A stretch of 45,409 bases of DNA from an uncultured Ligilactobacillus sp. (GTDB taxonomy: Bacteria; Bacillota; Bacilli; Lactobacillales; Lactobacillaceae). Location of the stretch: the NCBI GenBank assembly GCA_934215475.1, contig CAKPZY010000015.1, positions 1 through 45,409 on the forward strand, written 5' to 3'. The notes beneath the pieces are model-generated. The model had not been told where the DNA came from, searched no databases, and saw nothing but the letters and a program-made list of their open reading frames with translations. Shown in pieces: positions 1 to 7,764 of this stretch; positions within the stretch are counted from its first letter, which is position 1, and each line of letters starts with the position of its first letter. The position numbers were made by a program, and so were the translations under genes.

Positions 1-145
1 CGAAAATTACGTAGATCATGATTCTTTATCGACGCAGTTTGGTGAAAGTTACGTAGATCATGGCTATTTATCGACGTAGTTTGGTGAAAGTTACGTAGGT
101 CATGGCTCTTTATCGACGTAGTTTGGCGTAAGTTACGTAGATCAA
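1..145. repeat. 42-bp tandem repeat array, about 3.5 copies
   Basis: The word TTACGTAG(A/G)TCA starts at 7, 49, 91 and 133, a constant period of 42 bp. The rest of each unit (TTTATCGACG then AGTTTGG followed by TGAAA or CGTAA) is also well conserved. The array runs off the left edge of the window, so its full copy number is unknown. The units abut with no unique spacers, so this is not a CRISPR. 42 is divisible by three, but no ORF with a ribosome binding site was seen across it. The reverse complement of the unit contains a TTCACCAAACT core resembling the 41-bp repeats at 5735-5900 and 9321-9490. Confidence 0.85.
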
Positions 146-314
146 TACCACAATTTTTACAATTGCGTCGTAACTATGCGAAGGCTATTGAAGTAGCCTG
201 ATATTTAAGCTTGATTTTTAAGCTTTATTCTAATACTACTAGTGATCATCTTCTTAGTTTTCAAGTTAACTTAAGCCAAACGGAATGTATTTATCCTGAT
301 TGGAGGTACCTTAT
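146..314. other. Intergenic region upstream of the CapA-like gene, with two small inverted repeats
   Basis: AGGCTA at 182-187 pairs with TAGCCT at 194-199, and AAGCTT at 207-212 faces AAGCTT at 220-225. Neither is followed by a clear T-run, so I do not call them terminators. No convincing -35/-10 pair was identified for the downstream gene. Confidence 0.4.
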
Positions 315-1613
315 ATGAAAATGTCTTTTACCGCAGTGGGAGACGCCATCATCCAACGGCATCAGCCTGCGGGCGGTTACCCAGGATTTCAGTCCGTCCA
401 TGATTTTTTAACTCAGGGCGACACCCGTTTCTTTAACCTCGAAACCACTCTGCACCATTACGAATCATATGGTTCACAGTATAGTGGCGGCGGTTATCTC
501 TGTGGACCGCCGGAAGTTCTGCAAGATATAAAGAAATTTGGCTTTAACGTCAGTTCATTTGCCAATAATCATACTCTTGATTATTCCTATGGGGGACTCG
601 ATGCTACTTTGCATAATATTGCGAATGCTGGCCTACCCTGTGCCGGTGCTGGCAAAAACTTACAGGAAGCTGCTCAACCAGTCTATTATGAAACACCGAC
701 TGGTCGGGTGGCCGTGATTGCTGCAACCAGTACGTTTAATCCGGCAGCCATCGCGGGACAAGCTTCCAGTTATTTGCCCGGTCGGCCTGGGCTAAATCCG
801 CTTCGTTTTGAAACGACATACTACGTGACACAAAATGAAGCTGATCATTTAAAACAAATCATTGCGCAAACGCATGCTGATGATGAAAATAAGTTTTACC
901 GTGCAACCGGCTTTGCACCGGCTGTACCTGATGATGCGATCACACTAGGAGATTATACATTTAAAATTGCCGAGAAAGCTGGCCATAAAACTATTGTCTT
1001 GCAAAAGGACCTGGATCGCTTTAAAAAACTGATCAGTGAAGCCAAAGCTCAGGCTGAGTACGTGCTGATCTCGATCCACTGTCATGAAATGCAAGATACC
1101 AACCGTGAATCGATCCCCGATTTTTTGCAAGAGTTTGCCCACAAATGCATCGATTATGGTGCTGATTCTATCGTTGGACATGGCCCGCACACGATCAGGG
1201 GGATCGAGATCTATCAAGATAAGCCGATCTTTTATTCATTGGGCGACTTTATCTTGAACATCCAGGATTTGCAAAAGGCCCCAGCAGATTACTTTGAAAG
1301 TTATGGACTCTCCCCTAACGCTACGATCCAAGAATTATTCGATGCACAATGGGCTGGCAACACACGGGGAATGCATGTAGATCCTAAAATCTATGAAGCC
1401 GTTATCCCCTACTGGCAGTCAGAACATGGGAAGCTCACAGAACTGACCCTAGCGCCAATCGACCTCGGTTTTAAATATTCGTTGGCCGACAATCGCAAGG
1501 GATGGCCTATCATCGCTAAAAACGATGAAATATTAAACCGCCTGGCGAAATTGTCACAGCCCTTCGGAACCAAGTTTGAAATTAAAGAAAATCGCGCACT
1601 TCTAGTCTTATAG
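315..1613 (+). CDS. CapA-family metallophosphoesterase-like protein
   Basis: A 432-aa protein of the CapA/PgsA-type calcineurin-like phosphoesterase fold, the family of poly-gamma-glutamate and capsule synthesis proteins. Visible motifs are VGD near residue 8, NLET near 41, ANNH near 83-86, SIHCHEM near 255 and a late GHGPH, all likely metal ligands. The longer frame opens at a TTG at 300, but GGAGG at 302-306 places the real start at ATG 315. There is no signal peptide or membrane segment, unlike many CapA proteins that are membrane-anchored, so it probably acts in the cytosol. No capB, capC or capE neighbour is present, so polyglutamate synthesis is not supported; the substrate is unknown. 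It ends in TAG. Confidence 0.75.
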   Translation: MKMSFTAVGDAIIQRHQPAGGYPGFQSVHDFLTQGDTRFFNLETTLHHYESYGSQYSGGGYLCGPPEVLQDIKKFGFNVSSFANNHTLDYSYGGLDATLHNIANAGLPCAGAGKNLQEAAQPVYYETPTGRVAVIAATSTFNPAAIAGQASSYLPGRPGLNPLRFETTYYVTQNEADHLKQIIAQTHADDENKFYRATGFAPAVPDDAITLGDYTFKIAEKAGHKTIVLQKDLDRFKKLISEAKAQAEYVLISIHCHEMQDTNRESIPDFLQEFAHKCIDYGADSIVGHGPHTIRGIEIYQDKPIFYSLGDFILNIQDLQKAPADYFESYGLSPNATIQELFDAQWAGNTRGMHVDPKIYEAVIPYWQSEHGKLTELTLAPIDLGFKYSLADNRKGWPIIAKNDEILNRLAKLSQPFGTKFEIKENRALLVL

Positions 1614-1618
1614 AAAAA

Positions 1619-1661
1619 TACCACGGAATTTTCCTTAAACGGATTACTTTCGTGGTTTTTT
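1619..1661 (+). terminator. Rho-independent terminator of the CapA-like gene
   Basis: CCACGGAA at 1621-1628 pairs with TTTCGTGG at 1648-1655 (one G-T wobble), followed by TTTTTT. Confidence 0.8.
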
Positions 1662-1744
1662 GCGTTGTTCAAACCAACAGATACATAAACTACTCAGGCT
1701 TGTTATCCCGGAACGGCGCACTCATTGCCATAGCCGCGTAAAAT

Positions 1745-1773
1745 TTTATTGTATCAGCAAGATAAGATATAAT
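1745..1773 (+). promoter_or_regulatory. Putative sigma-A promoter of the FAD reductase gene
   Basis: TTTATT at 1745-1750, a 17-nt spacer and a perfect TATAAT at 1768-1773, about 94 nt upstream of the chosen start. The -35 is weak; the -10 is ideal. Confidence 0.55.
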
Positions 1774-1866
1774 AACTATGTGATATAGTAAACAAGTCGT
1801 TTTAACTTTTTATTTTGCTGATAAGAACGATTTGCCTAACAAACTATGATATGGAGGGATTGCAAT

Positions 1867-3252
1867 ATGGAAGCCAAAACGACAGATGTTCTGGTTATCG
1901 GCGGCGGAGGTGCAGGTATCGCCGCAGCGCTGGCAGCCCAAGAACATGGCGCCCACGTATTACTGCTTGAAAAAACTGAGTGGCTCGGCGGTTCGACTAG
2001 AATGTCCGGCGGCGGTATCTCAGCTCCTGGAACAAAGTTTCAAAAAGAAGCTGGGATAGAGGACGATAAACAAGAGTGGCTGAATTTATGGAAAAAACGG
2101 CAAGCAACTTCTAATCCAAACAGTCCTTATCCTGATTATGACCGGGTCAGTGAATACATGGACGAAGCAGTAACAACCACGGAATGGCTGGCTGATAAAG
2201 AAGGTCACGAATATGAAAAACCAGCAGGTTTTGGACAAGACCCGGAGCAGCGGATCCATTTTCCCAAGGGAACTCCTGGCGGAATGGGAGGCGGAAAAAA
2301 GCTAATTGCTAATATTTCGGCAACTTTAGAAAAGCGCCCGGATATTACCGTATTAACTAAAACATCAGCCAAACATTTGATAGTCAAAAACAGTGAAGTT
2401 GTTGGTGCCCTTGTTGAAGGCCCTGAAGGAGAATATCGAATTTCCGCTAAAAAAGTTATCATTTCAAGTGGCGGTTTCGTACAAAATAAAGAAATGATCG
2501 CCAAGTATATCCCTGCTGCCCAGATAGCCGGACAATTCGCTGTCGGTGGTGCCGGTGATAATGGTGATGGTATCCAAATGGCCCATGAGGTCGGGGCAGT
2601 CCTTTACCAAGACCCGTGGGTGATCGGAATGGGTATTACCGCAGCTATCGAAGGAACAGGTTCATTACTGATGGATTGGAACAAGCTTTATGTGGATGGC
2701 GATGGCAAACGTTTCATGAATGAAGCCAGTCACTATGCAGTTGTGGCTAACACTGTCTTATCTGCCAAAGACCCGTGGATCATTTTTGATTCCAGCGAAA
2801 TCAACGACGCATTGCTGGCTACTTTCGACGAGGCATTTGCGGCGAAAAGAGCTTGCAAAGCCGCTGATGTTGAGAGCTTAGCCGCACAAATGGGAGTTCC
2901 ACCTAAGGCATTAGCTGAAACAATAGCTGAATATAATGAAGGGGCTAAGACAGGTCAGGACAAATTTGGCAAGAAACCGGAAAATATCAAAGCCATACAA
3001 ACCCCACCTTTTTATGCCGCACGGATCTACCCTGTTATCATGGGAACGTTTGGCGGAGTTAAAACGAATGACAAATACGAAGTTTTAAATGATGACGGTC
3101 ATAAAATCCCGAATCTCTTTGCAACTGGAGAATCAGCCAACAAGATCTTGTATAATCACGTTTACATGTCAGGCAGCTCGGTTCAATTCGCATTGACGAG
3201 CGGTCGGATCGCCGGTGAAACGTCTGCTGAACAAATAGAAGCAGAACAATAA
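1867..3252 (+). CDS. FAD-dependent fumarate reductase/flavocytochrome c-type oxidoreductase
   Basis: A 461-aa flavoprotein of the FAD_binding_2 family (fumarate reductase, urocanate reductase and 3-ketosteroid dehydrogenase relatives). An N-terminal Rossmann motif GGGGAG lies at about residues 12-17, followed by the ribose-binding glutamate in LLLEK. The C-terminal FAD-contact region reads NLFATGE and then SGSSVQFALTSGRIAGE. The start is ATG 1867 because GGAGGG lies just upstream at 1852-1857; the longer frame opens at 1846. It has no FMN-binding domain, haem motif or signal peptide, so it is a minimal soluble enzyme. In lactobacilli such proteins often act as electron sinks reducing an alkene-type acid, but the acceptor cannot be told here. 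It is monocistronic, with its own promoter and terminator. Confidence 0.75.
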   Translation: MEAKTTDVLVIGGGGAGIAAALAAQEHGAHVLLLEKTEWLGGSTRMSGGGISAPGTKFQKEAGIEDDKQEWLNLWKKRQATSNPNSPYPDYDRVSEYMDEAVTTTEWLADKEGHEYEKPAGFGQDPEQRIHFPKGTPGGMGGGKKLIANISATLEKRPDITVLTKTSAKHLIVKNSEVVGALVEGPEGEYRISAKKVIISSGGFVQNKEMIAKYIPAAQIAGQFAVGGAGDNGDGIQMAHEVGAVLYQDPWVIGMGITAAIEGTGSLLMDWNKLYVDGDGKRFMNEASHYAVVANTVLSAKDPWIIFDSSEINDALLATFDEAFAAKRACKAADVESLAAQMGVPPKALAETIAEYNEGAKTGQDKFGKKPENIKAIQTPPFYAARIYPVIMGTFGGVKTNDKYEVLNDDGHKIPNLFATGESANKILYNHVYMSGSSVQFALTSGRIAGETSAEQIEAEQ

Positions 3253-3267
3253 TCATTAGTCAGTGGA

Positions 3268-3318
3268 AAAAGAAGTGTTACTCGTATGGTTTTTGCGAAT
3301 AACACTTCTTTTTTTTCT
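3268..3318 (+). terminator. Rho-independent terminator of the FAD reductase gene
   Basis: AGAAGTGTTA at 3271-3280 pairs perfectly with TAACACTTCT at 3300-3309, followed by a long T-run. Confidence 0.9.
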
Positions 3319-3555
3319 GAAATATTACAGTTTGTCTGAACTTCTTTCAGTGTAAGCATTGTTATTCGGTGCAGGTCAAAACTTTGCTGTCCAAAGAAAC
3401 AGACCAAATAGTTTTTTTATTTATACCCCCGCATTATTGTCACAGTCGTGCTCACTTTCGCTTATTAAGTTAAAATAATATTCAATTTTAAACAGTATTT
3501 ATCATTTCACTTTGATTTTTCTTAATAAATATTCAGTATTATGTATATTTCCGGC

Positions 3556-3586
3556 TTTAAATATGCTAAACTTGAATGTATATTCA
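3556..3586 (+). promoter_or_regulatory. Promoter overlapped by an ArgR-box-like palindrome
   Basis: TTTAAA at 3556-3561, a 17-nt spacer and TATATT at 3579-3584 form a promoter about 29 nt from the start codon. The palindrome TGAATGTATATTCA at 3573-3586 covers the -10. Its form TGAAT-N4-ATTCA is that of Gram-positive ArgR/AhrC boxes, so binding would block transcription. The operator identity is inferred from the motif and from the amino-acid-related genes downstream. Confidence 0.55.
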
Positions 3587-3612
3587 TTCTTACATACAGG
3601 AGGCTATGGTTT

Positions 3613-4443
3613 ATGACTGCCAAAAAAGAACTTAAAGCACTCATCGCATGCCTTGCATGCCTGATAATAATTCTTAGTGCCACAGGCTGCAGTAATAATA
3701 AAAATAACTCAGGTGTAAAACGGATCCAAGACAAAAAAGTCCTTGTTTTGGGCACTTCAGCTGATGCTCCGCCTTTTGAATACCAAATCATGCAAAAAGG
3801 CAAGAAAAAGATCGTCGGCTTTGATATTATGCTAGGTCAGAAAATAGCCGATGAGCTGGGAGTGAAACTTAAGATTGAAAACATCGCCTTTCCTGCCCTC
3901 ATCACGGAACTGAAACAAAAAAAAGCAGATATTGTGTTGGCCAGCATGGTCAAAACTCCTTCTCGCGCCAAGGTCGTCAGCTTTTCCAAACCCTATTACA
4001 AGGGATCTAATTATTTACTGGTCAGAAAAGCAGATGCCAATAAATATCAGAAGACCAGCGACCTAACGGGTAAAAGCATTGGTGCGCAACAATCCTCAGC
4101 CAAGGAACAAGTCGCCAAAACCCAGTTGCCAAAAGCTAACCTGGTAACCGAAAGTTCATTAGGTACGCTGACTACTGAACTAAAGCTCGGCAAAGTCGCT
4201 GGGGTGATCTTGGGCAAAGAAGATGCAGAGGTTTATTCACTCAAGTATCCTAATACTTATGCGGTTTCTAAGCTCAAATTGAAGACAACTTCAGATATCA
4301 GCGCTGTGAGTGTCGCAACCAACAAAGAGGATAAAGACCTGCTCAAAAGGGTAAATAAAGTAATCACACATTTACAAAAAAACGGGCAGCTTGACAAAAT
4401 GCACGAAAAAGCTCAAAAACAGCAGCTTCAGTTTAATAAATAA
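3613..4443 (+). CDS. Amino acid ABC transporter substrate-binding lipoprotein
   Basis: A 276-aa family 3 (SBP_bac_3) extracellular solute-binding lipoprotein for polar or basic amino acids. The start is ATG 3613, preceded by CAGGAGG; the upstream in-frame ATG at 3541 would put a non-signal extension before the leader. A signal peptide ends in the lipobox SATGC with lipidated Cys26. The typical family stretch GTSADAPPFEY opens the first lobe, followed by IVGFDIMLGQKIADELG and a KADIVLASMVKTPSR segment. It is an orphan: no permease or ATPase gene lies nearby, so it must serve components encoded elsewhere. The M20 hydrolase follows after 6 nt, so the two are almost certainly co-transcribed. Confidence 0.85.
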   Translation: MTAKKELKALIACLACLIIILSATGCSNNKNNSGVKRIQDKKVLVLGTSADAPPFEYQIMQKGKKKIVGFDIMLGQKIADELGVKLKIENIAFPALITELKQKKADIVLASMVKTPSRAKVVSFSKPYYKGSNYLLVRKADANKYQKTSDLTGKSIGAQQSSAKEQVAKTQLPKANLVTESSLGTLTTELKLGKVAGVILGKEDAEVYSLKYPNTYAVSKLKLKTTSDISAVSVATNKEDKDLLKRVNKVITHLQKNGQLDKMHEKAQKQQLQFNK

Positions 4444-4449
4444 GGTGAT

Positions 4450-5604
4450 ATGATGAATAGAAATTCAAAAATCGAGATCTTGCAAAAAATAATTCAAATT
4501 CCTTCGGTCAATAATAATGAAACAGCTGTAGCAGACTATATAATTTCCCTTTTTCGTCCTTACATAGGTACAAAGGTTGAGAAGGTTAATTATGCTCCCA
4601 GCAGAGATAATCTCGTGATCACGATCGGTGACGATTCTGGACCCATGTTTGGTTTGTCAGGACACATGGACGTTGTGGCTACCGGTAACGAAGAAGATTG
4701 GAAGTATCCCCCTTTTTCTGCCACAGTGGAGGACAACAAAGTATACGGCAGGGGTGCTTCAGATATGAAAAGCGGTTTGGCAGCGGCAGTTATCGCATTG
4801 TTGGAAATTCTAGAGTCTGGTACCAAACTGAAAGGTCAAATCCGTTTATTGGCAACTGTTGGTGAAGAAACGGGTGAATACGGTGCAGCACAGCTCACAC
4901 ACGCTGGCTATGCCGATGACCTGGCTGGTTTGATAATTGCTGAACCGAGTAATGATATGAAGGAAATGGTCTATACTTCTCGCGGAGTGATCGATTATGA
5001 AGTCACTTCGATCGGCAAGGGAGCACATAGCGGACGCCCCTGGTTGGGTGTTAATGCTATCGATAATCTCTGGGACTTTTATCACTTGGCCAAAAAACGG
5101 CTCAGTAAATTTTCGCATAAGGATCCGCTATTGGGCAGCGTGAGTCACGAAATTACTAAGATCAGTGGTGGTGAACAGGTCAACAGCATCCCTGCCAAGG
5201 CCGCATACATGGGCAATATCAGAACTTTACCCGAATATCCAAACCAGCTATTCTACGATGAATTGGAGAAAATATTAAATGAATTAAACGCAAAGGAAGG
5301 TTATGATCTTTCACTGCGATACAGTTTTCCTGAAGAACCCATTATTGGAACGCCTGATACTAAATTAGCTAAAACAGCTGCAAGTATCTATAAAGATATC
5401 TTCAATGAACCAGTCAAACTCACAGGCAGCCTAGGCGCTAATGACGGAGCAGAGTTTTTACAAGCTAAAGGCAACTTTAACAGCCTCGTCTGCGGACCAG
5501 GTTCCAACACGTCACATGAGGCTAATGAATATGTTGATATTGACGTGTACATGAAAGCAATTGAATTCTACAAACAAATTGCGTTGAAATTCATTAATGA
5601 GTGA
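4450..5604 (+). CDS. M20 family deacylase (ArgE/DapE-type)
   Basis: A 384-aa zinc hydrolase of the M20 family (acetylornithine deacetylase / succinyl-diaminopimelate desuccinylase group). Metal-binding motifs are GHMDVV (His72, Asp74), GRGASDMKSG (Asp105), the catalytic GEETGE (Glu139/140) and a late SHEANE. The dimerisation domain contains GKGAHSGRPWLGVNA. A ribosome binding site AAGGTGAT lies in the 6-nt gap after the binding-protein gene. The pairing with an amino-acid-binding lipoprotein suggests that it deacylates or hydrolyses an imported N-acyl amino acid or dipeptide; this is inference. Family resemblance alone does not separate DapE from ArgE. Confidence 0.8.
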   Translation: MMNRNSKIEILQKIIQIPSVNNNETAVADYIISLFRPYIGTKVEKVNYAPSRDNLVITIGDDSGPMFGLSGHMDVVATGNEEDWKYPPFSATVEDNKVYGRGASDMKSGLAAAVIALLEILESGTKLKGQIRLLATVGEETGEYGAAQLTHAGYADDLAGLIIAEPSNDMKEMVYTSRGVIDYEVTSIGKGAHSGRPWLGVNAIDNLWDFYHLAKKRLSKFSHKDPLLGSVSHEITKISGGEQVNSIPAKAAYMGNIRTLPEYPNQLFYDELEKILNELNAKEGYDLSLRYSFPEEPIIGTPDTKLAKTAASIYKDIFNEPVKLTGSLGANDGAEFLQAKGNFNSLVCGPGSNTSHEANEYVDIDVYMKAIEFYKQIALKFINE

Positions 5605-5625
5605 ATTAATTTATGCTGTTATATT

Positions 5626-5683
5626 AAATAAAACCTGAAAGCGACGATCTATTAGCTTGTCACTTCCGAGTTTTATTTGTTAT
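5626..5683 (+). terminator. Probable terminator of the binding protein-deacylase operon
   Basis: AAATAAAAC and GTTTTATTT form an outer stem around an inner AAGCGAC/GTCACTT helix with one mismatch. A T-rich tract follows. The structure is larger and less compact than the other terminators here. Confidence 0.5.
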
Positions 5684-5734
5684 ATATTCGTCACTTAAAT
5701 AAAGTTCATCAAAACTGTGAATCGCCAACTCCTT

Positions 5735-5910
5735 TTTGGATCATGTTCGGTAAAGTTGGTTCAGCAAAACTGAAATTTGGACCAAGTTAGTGAGACTTGG
5801 TCCAATGGCACTACTTTTGGTACAATGTTCGGTAAACTTTGTCCAAGGTCAACGCTTTTTGTACAATGTTCATCGAACTTACTTCGACTAAAACAAATTT
5901 TGAGACTCAA
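5735..5910. repeat. Degenerate 41-bp tandem repeat array, about 4 copies
   Basis: Units start near 5735, 5776, 5816 and 5857, giving periods of 40-41 bp, with a decayed fifth unit near 5898. The recognisable core reads TTTTGGACCATGTTCGG followed by TAAACTTGGTCCA. This array fills most of the gap between the M20 gene and the convergent 455-aa gene. The same core, in the same orientation, recurs at 9321-9490. No unique spacers and no ORF are present. Confidence 0.75.
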
Positions 5911-6036
5911 TTCGAAAAAATTCGTTCAATACTGCTAATTTCGCGTAAATTTAATATATTTTTCGCTCTCCTTTTTTAACGACGGGTACAAAACGAAGTA
6001 ACCTATTGACAAGACAAATAATATAAACACAAGTAT

Positions 6037-6076
6037 TAAAAAAGACTGGAACGCTTAGATCAAGCGGTCCAGTCTT
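6037..6076 (-). terminator. Rho-independent terminator of the 455-aa gene
   Basis: On the minus strand AAGACTGGACCGCT pairs with AAGCGTTCCAGTCTT (one small bulge), followed by TTTTTT. Confidence 0.9.
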
Positions 6077-6082
6077 AATGTT

Positions 6083-7450
6083 TTATTTGGGTAATGCTTC
6101 AATATACTTGGTCGTTTCAATATCTCTCGGTGCATTTTGAGCAGTAAAATGTTCTATTTTGACAATTCGTGCCTTGATCTTGTGCTCATCATCGCCCACT
6201 GGAACCCAGACTGTGTCGCCGACCTTTAAATTTTCATCGTCCGTCAAATAATAGTAGCTCTGGCCTTGATCGCTAAAAGTCACGCTGCAAAAAATATATT
6301 CATCTTCCTTGGCCCTAGTGGGATCATACAAATCGTGATTAAATAGATCTGCAGCAAAGTATTTGGACATAATTTCTTTCATGTGTTCAGCAAATACCGA
6401 CCAGCCACTTGGTAAATTTTCAAGTGAAAATATCCCATTGTACGTCCGATCAGGTTGGTGCTTAAACCCAAGCTTAACTGTGAACTCCTGGTTCAAACTT
6501 TGTTCTCTTAACCCACCAGGGACATCACGACCAAGCAACTCAAACCAAAATTTGCCGTCACCGGAAATATCTGACAGTAAACCATCCACATCCACGGGCA
6601 AATAATAATTCATGGCTACTCGTTTACCAGCGCCGTCGTCACAAGTATATTCTAAAGTACCATCTGTTTTTTTAATGACCAATGTTTCTTTATGAATTTT
6701 ATCCCCATCGGCGCCAAAAGTTTCGTGTGTGTATTCCGCCCTAATAGTCTCAGCAGGTTCCGGCTTACCATCATTGTCAAAAGCGTATAACTCACTGCGA
6801 TCTAGTGAATTGAGCAAAATTTTCGATAGGTCACCTTGCTCCCCTATCAAATGGCAACACACTGACCCATCAAAATAAAAATCTTGACCATCAGTATTTG
6901 TGAGGATCAACTCCCAAGTTCCAATATCTGTCACCATTTGTTGCTGATAACCTTCGCTAAAATAATCAGTAAAAGCCGACATCAGTGCGTGTGATTTATC
7001 TGGTGTTAGTTTAAATCGTTGGCCGCGAGCTCTGGCTTTTTCCTGCTTTTGATTATAAGCATAAACATTATATGTAACCTTACCATCATTCTTGATAAAT
7101 AGGCGTTGTTCACACTCAGTTCCAGGAGCAGGCACAGGGCCAAACCCTTGATTGCTAGAAGTCAATGATATGCGAGCTAGTGTTCCTTTAAAAAAACGCA
7201 ACTCACTGCCTGCGATTTTTTTAAGTCTCTGGCAAGCCAACTTGAACCATTGCTTAGTTTTTTCATCCAGTTTATCTTCAGAATCTTCCGACCATTGTTT
7301 TAAATAGTAATATTTGGCAAATATCGCCCCGCCTAATACCCTTGGCTCTAAAATTTCAGACAAGATTTTACCAAGAGCCTTGGGATCTTTACTTGCCTTG
7401 CCATATTTTTGGACAAACTGCTCTCCATCACTGAGTGTGAAACCCATCAT
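6083..7450 (-). CDS. Conserved-looking protein of unknown function (455 aa)
   Basis: I do not recognise a named family. The protein is acidic and soluble, without signal peptide or membrane segment. Residues 1-80 are helical and include FTLSDGEQFVQKYGKA and a region rich in aromatic residues (AIFAKYYYLKQW). The middle is beta-rich. The C-terminal 75 residues (YIFCSVTFSDQGQSYYYLTD, then KVGDTVWVPVG) look like a small beta-barrel domain that I have seen attached to diverse Firmicutes proteins. The ATG at 7450 has no good ribosome binding site. A 39-codon ORF with a strong site ends only two codons upstream in the same frame, so this may be the 3' part of an amber-interrupted gene starting at 7576. 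Confidence 0.6.
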   Translation of the reverse strand: MMGFTLSDGEQFVQKYGKASKDPKALGKILSEILEPRVLGGAIFAKYYYLKQWSEDSEDKLDEKTKQWFKLACQRLKKIAGSELRFFKGTLARISLTSSNQGFGPVPAPGTECEQRLFIKNDGKVTYNVYAYNQKQEKARARGQRFKLTPDKSHALMSAFTDYFSEGYQQQMVTDIGTWELILTNTDGQDFYFDGSVCCHLIGEQGDLSKILLNSLDRSELYAFDNDGKPEPAETIRAEYTHETFGADGDKIHKETLVIKKTDGTLEYTCDDGAGKRVAMNYYLPVDVDGLLSDISGDGKFWFELLGRDVPGGLREQSLNQEFTVKLGFKHQPDRTYNGIFSLENLPSGWSVFAEHMKEIMSKYFAADLFNHDLYDPTRAKEDEYIFCSVTFSDQGQSYYYLTDDENLKVGDTVWVPVGDDEHKIKARIVKIEHFTAQNAPRDIETTKYIEALPK

Positions 7451-7456
7451 TCTACA

Positions 7457-7576
7457 CTAAGAAAAAAATTTCTGGGCGAAACTGTCTGTAATAACAGATT
7501 TACCTTGGACAAATTCGTGCTCCCATTTCTTAACATACCGATAATAACTACGTGGATCAGCCTGAACATTAGTCAT
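7457..7576 (-). CDS. Small 39-aa ORF in frame with, and just upstream of, the 455-aa gene
   Basis: It starts with ATG at 7576 behind a strong AGGAGGGG and ends with TAG at 7459-7457. The product begins MTNVQADPRSYYRYVKKWEH and ends FAQKFFS. After the TAG the frame continues for two codons (Cys, Arg) directly into ATG 7450 of the 455-aa protein. It may be the true N-terminus of that protein cut off by a nonsense codon, or a leader peptide coupling translation. Its promoter and ribosome binding site are better than anything in front of 7450. Confidence 0.5.
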   Translation of the reverse strand: MTNVQADPRSYYRYVKKWEHEFVQGKSVITDSFAQKFFS

Positions 7577-7609
7577 TTTTGCCCCTCCTAAAGTGTGATA
7601 ATAACCGAT

Positions 7610-7618
7610 TTAATTATA
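7610..7618 (-). promoter_or_regulatory. Extended -10 promoter for the small ORF and 455-aa gene
   Basis: The minus strand reads TGCTATAAT, that is TGn plus a perfect TATAAT at 7618-7613, about 37 nt upstream of ATG 7576. No good -35 is seen. The position indicates that the transcript includes the small ORF. Confidence 0.6.
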
Positions 7619-7656
7619 GCAAACAACCAGCTAATTTAAGTATAATTTTTATCTAA

Positions 7657-7702
7657 GTAAAAAAATTACAGCTGTTTCCCATATCCGGGAAATGAACTGC
7701 AA
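7657..7702 (-). terminator. Rho-independent terminator downstream of rlmCD
   Basis: On the minus strand TTTCCC and GGGAAA pair around GGATAT, extended by CAG/CTG pairs, followed by TAATTTTTTT. Confidence 0.7.
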
Positions 7703-7764
7703 CTAATGTTTCCAATGAAAATTGTAAAGTCAGCACTTTTTAGTATATAAGGTTCTTTTACTAT

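Noticed and set aside
1..145. CRISPR array
   Set aside because: Units are contiguous 42-bp copies with no unique spacers and no cas genes nearby.
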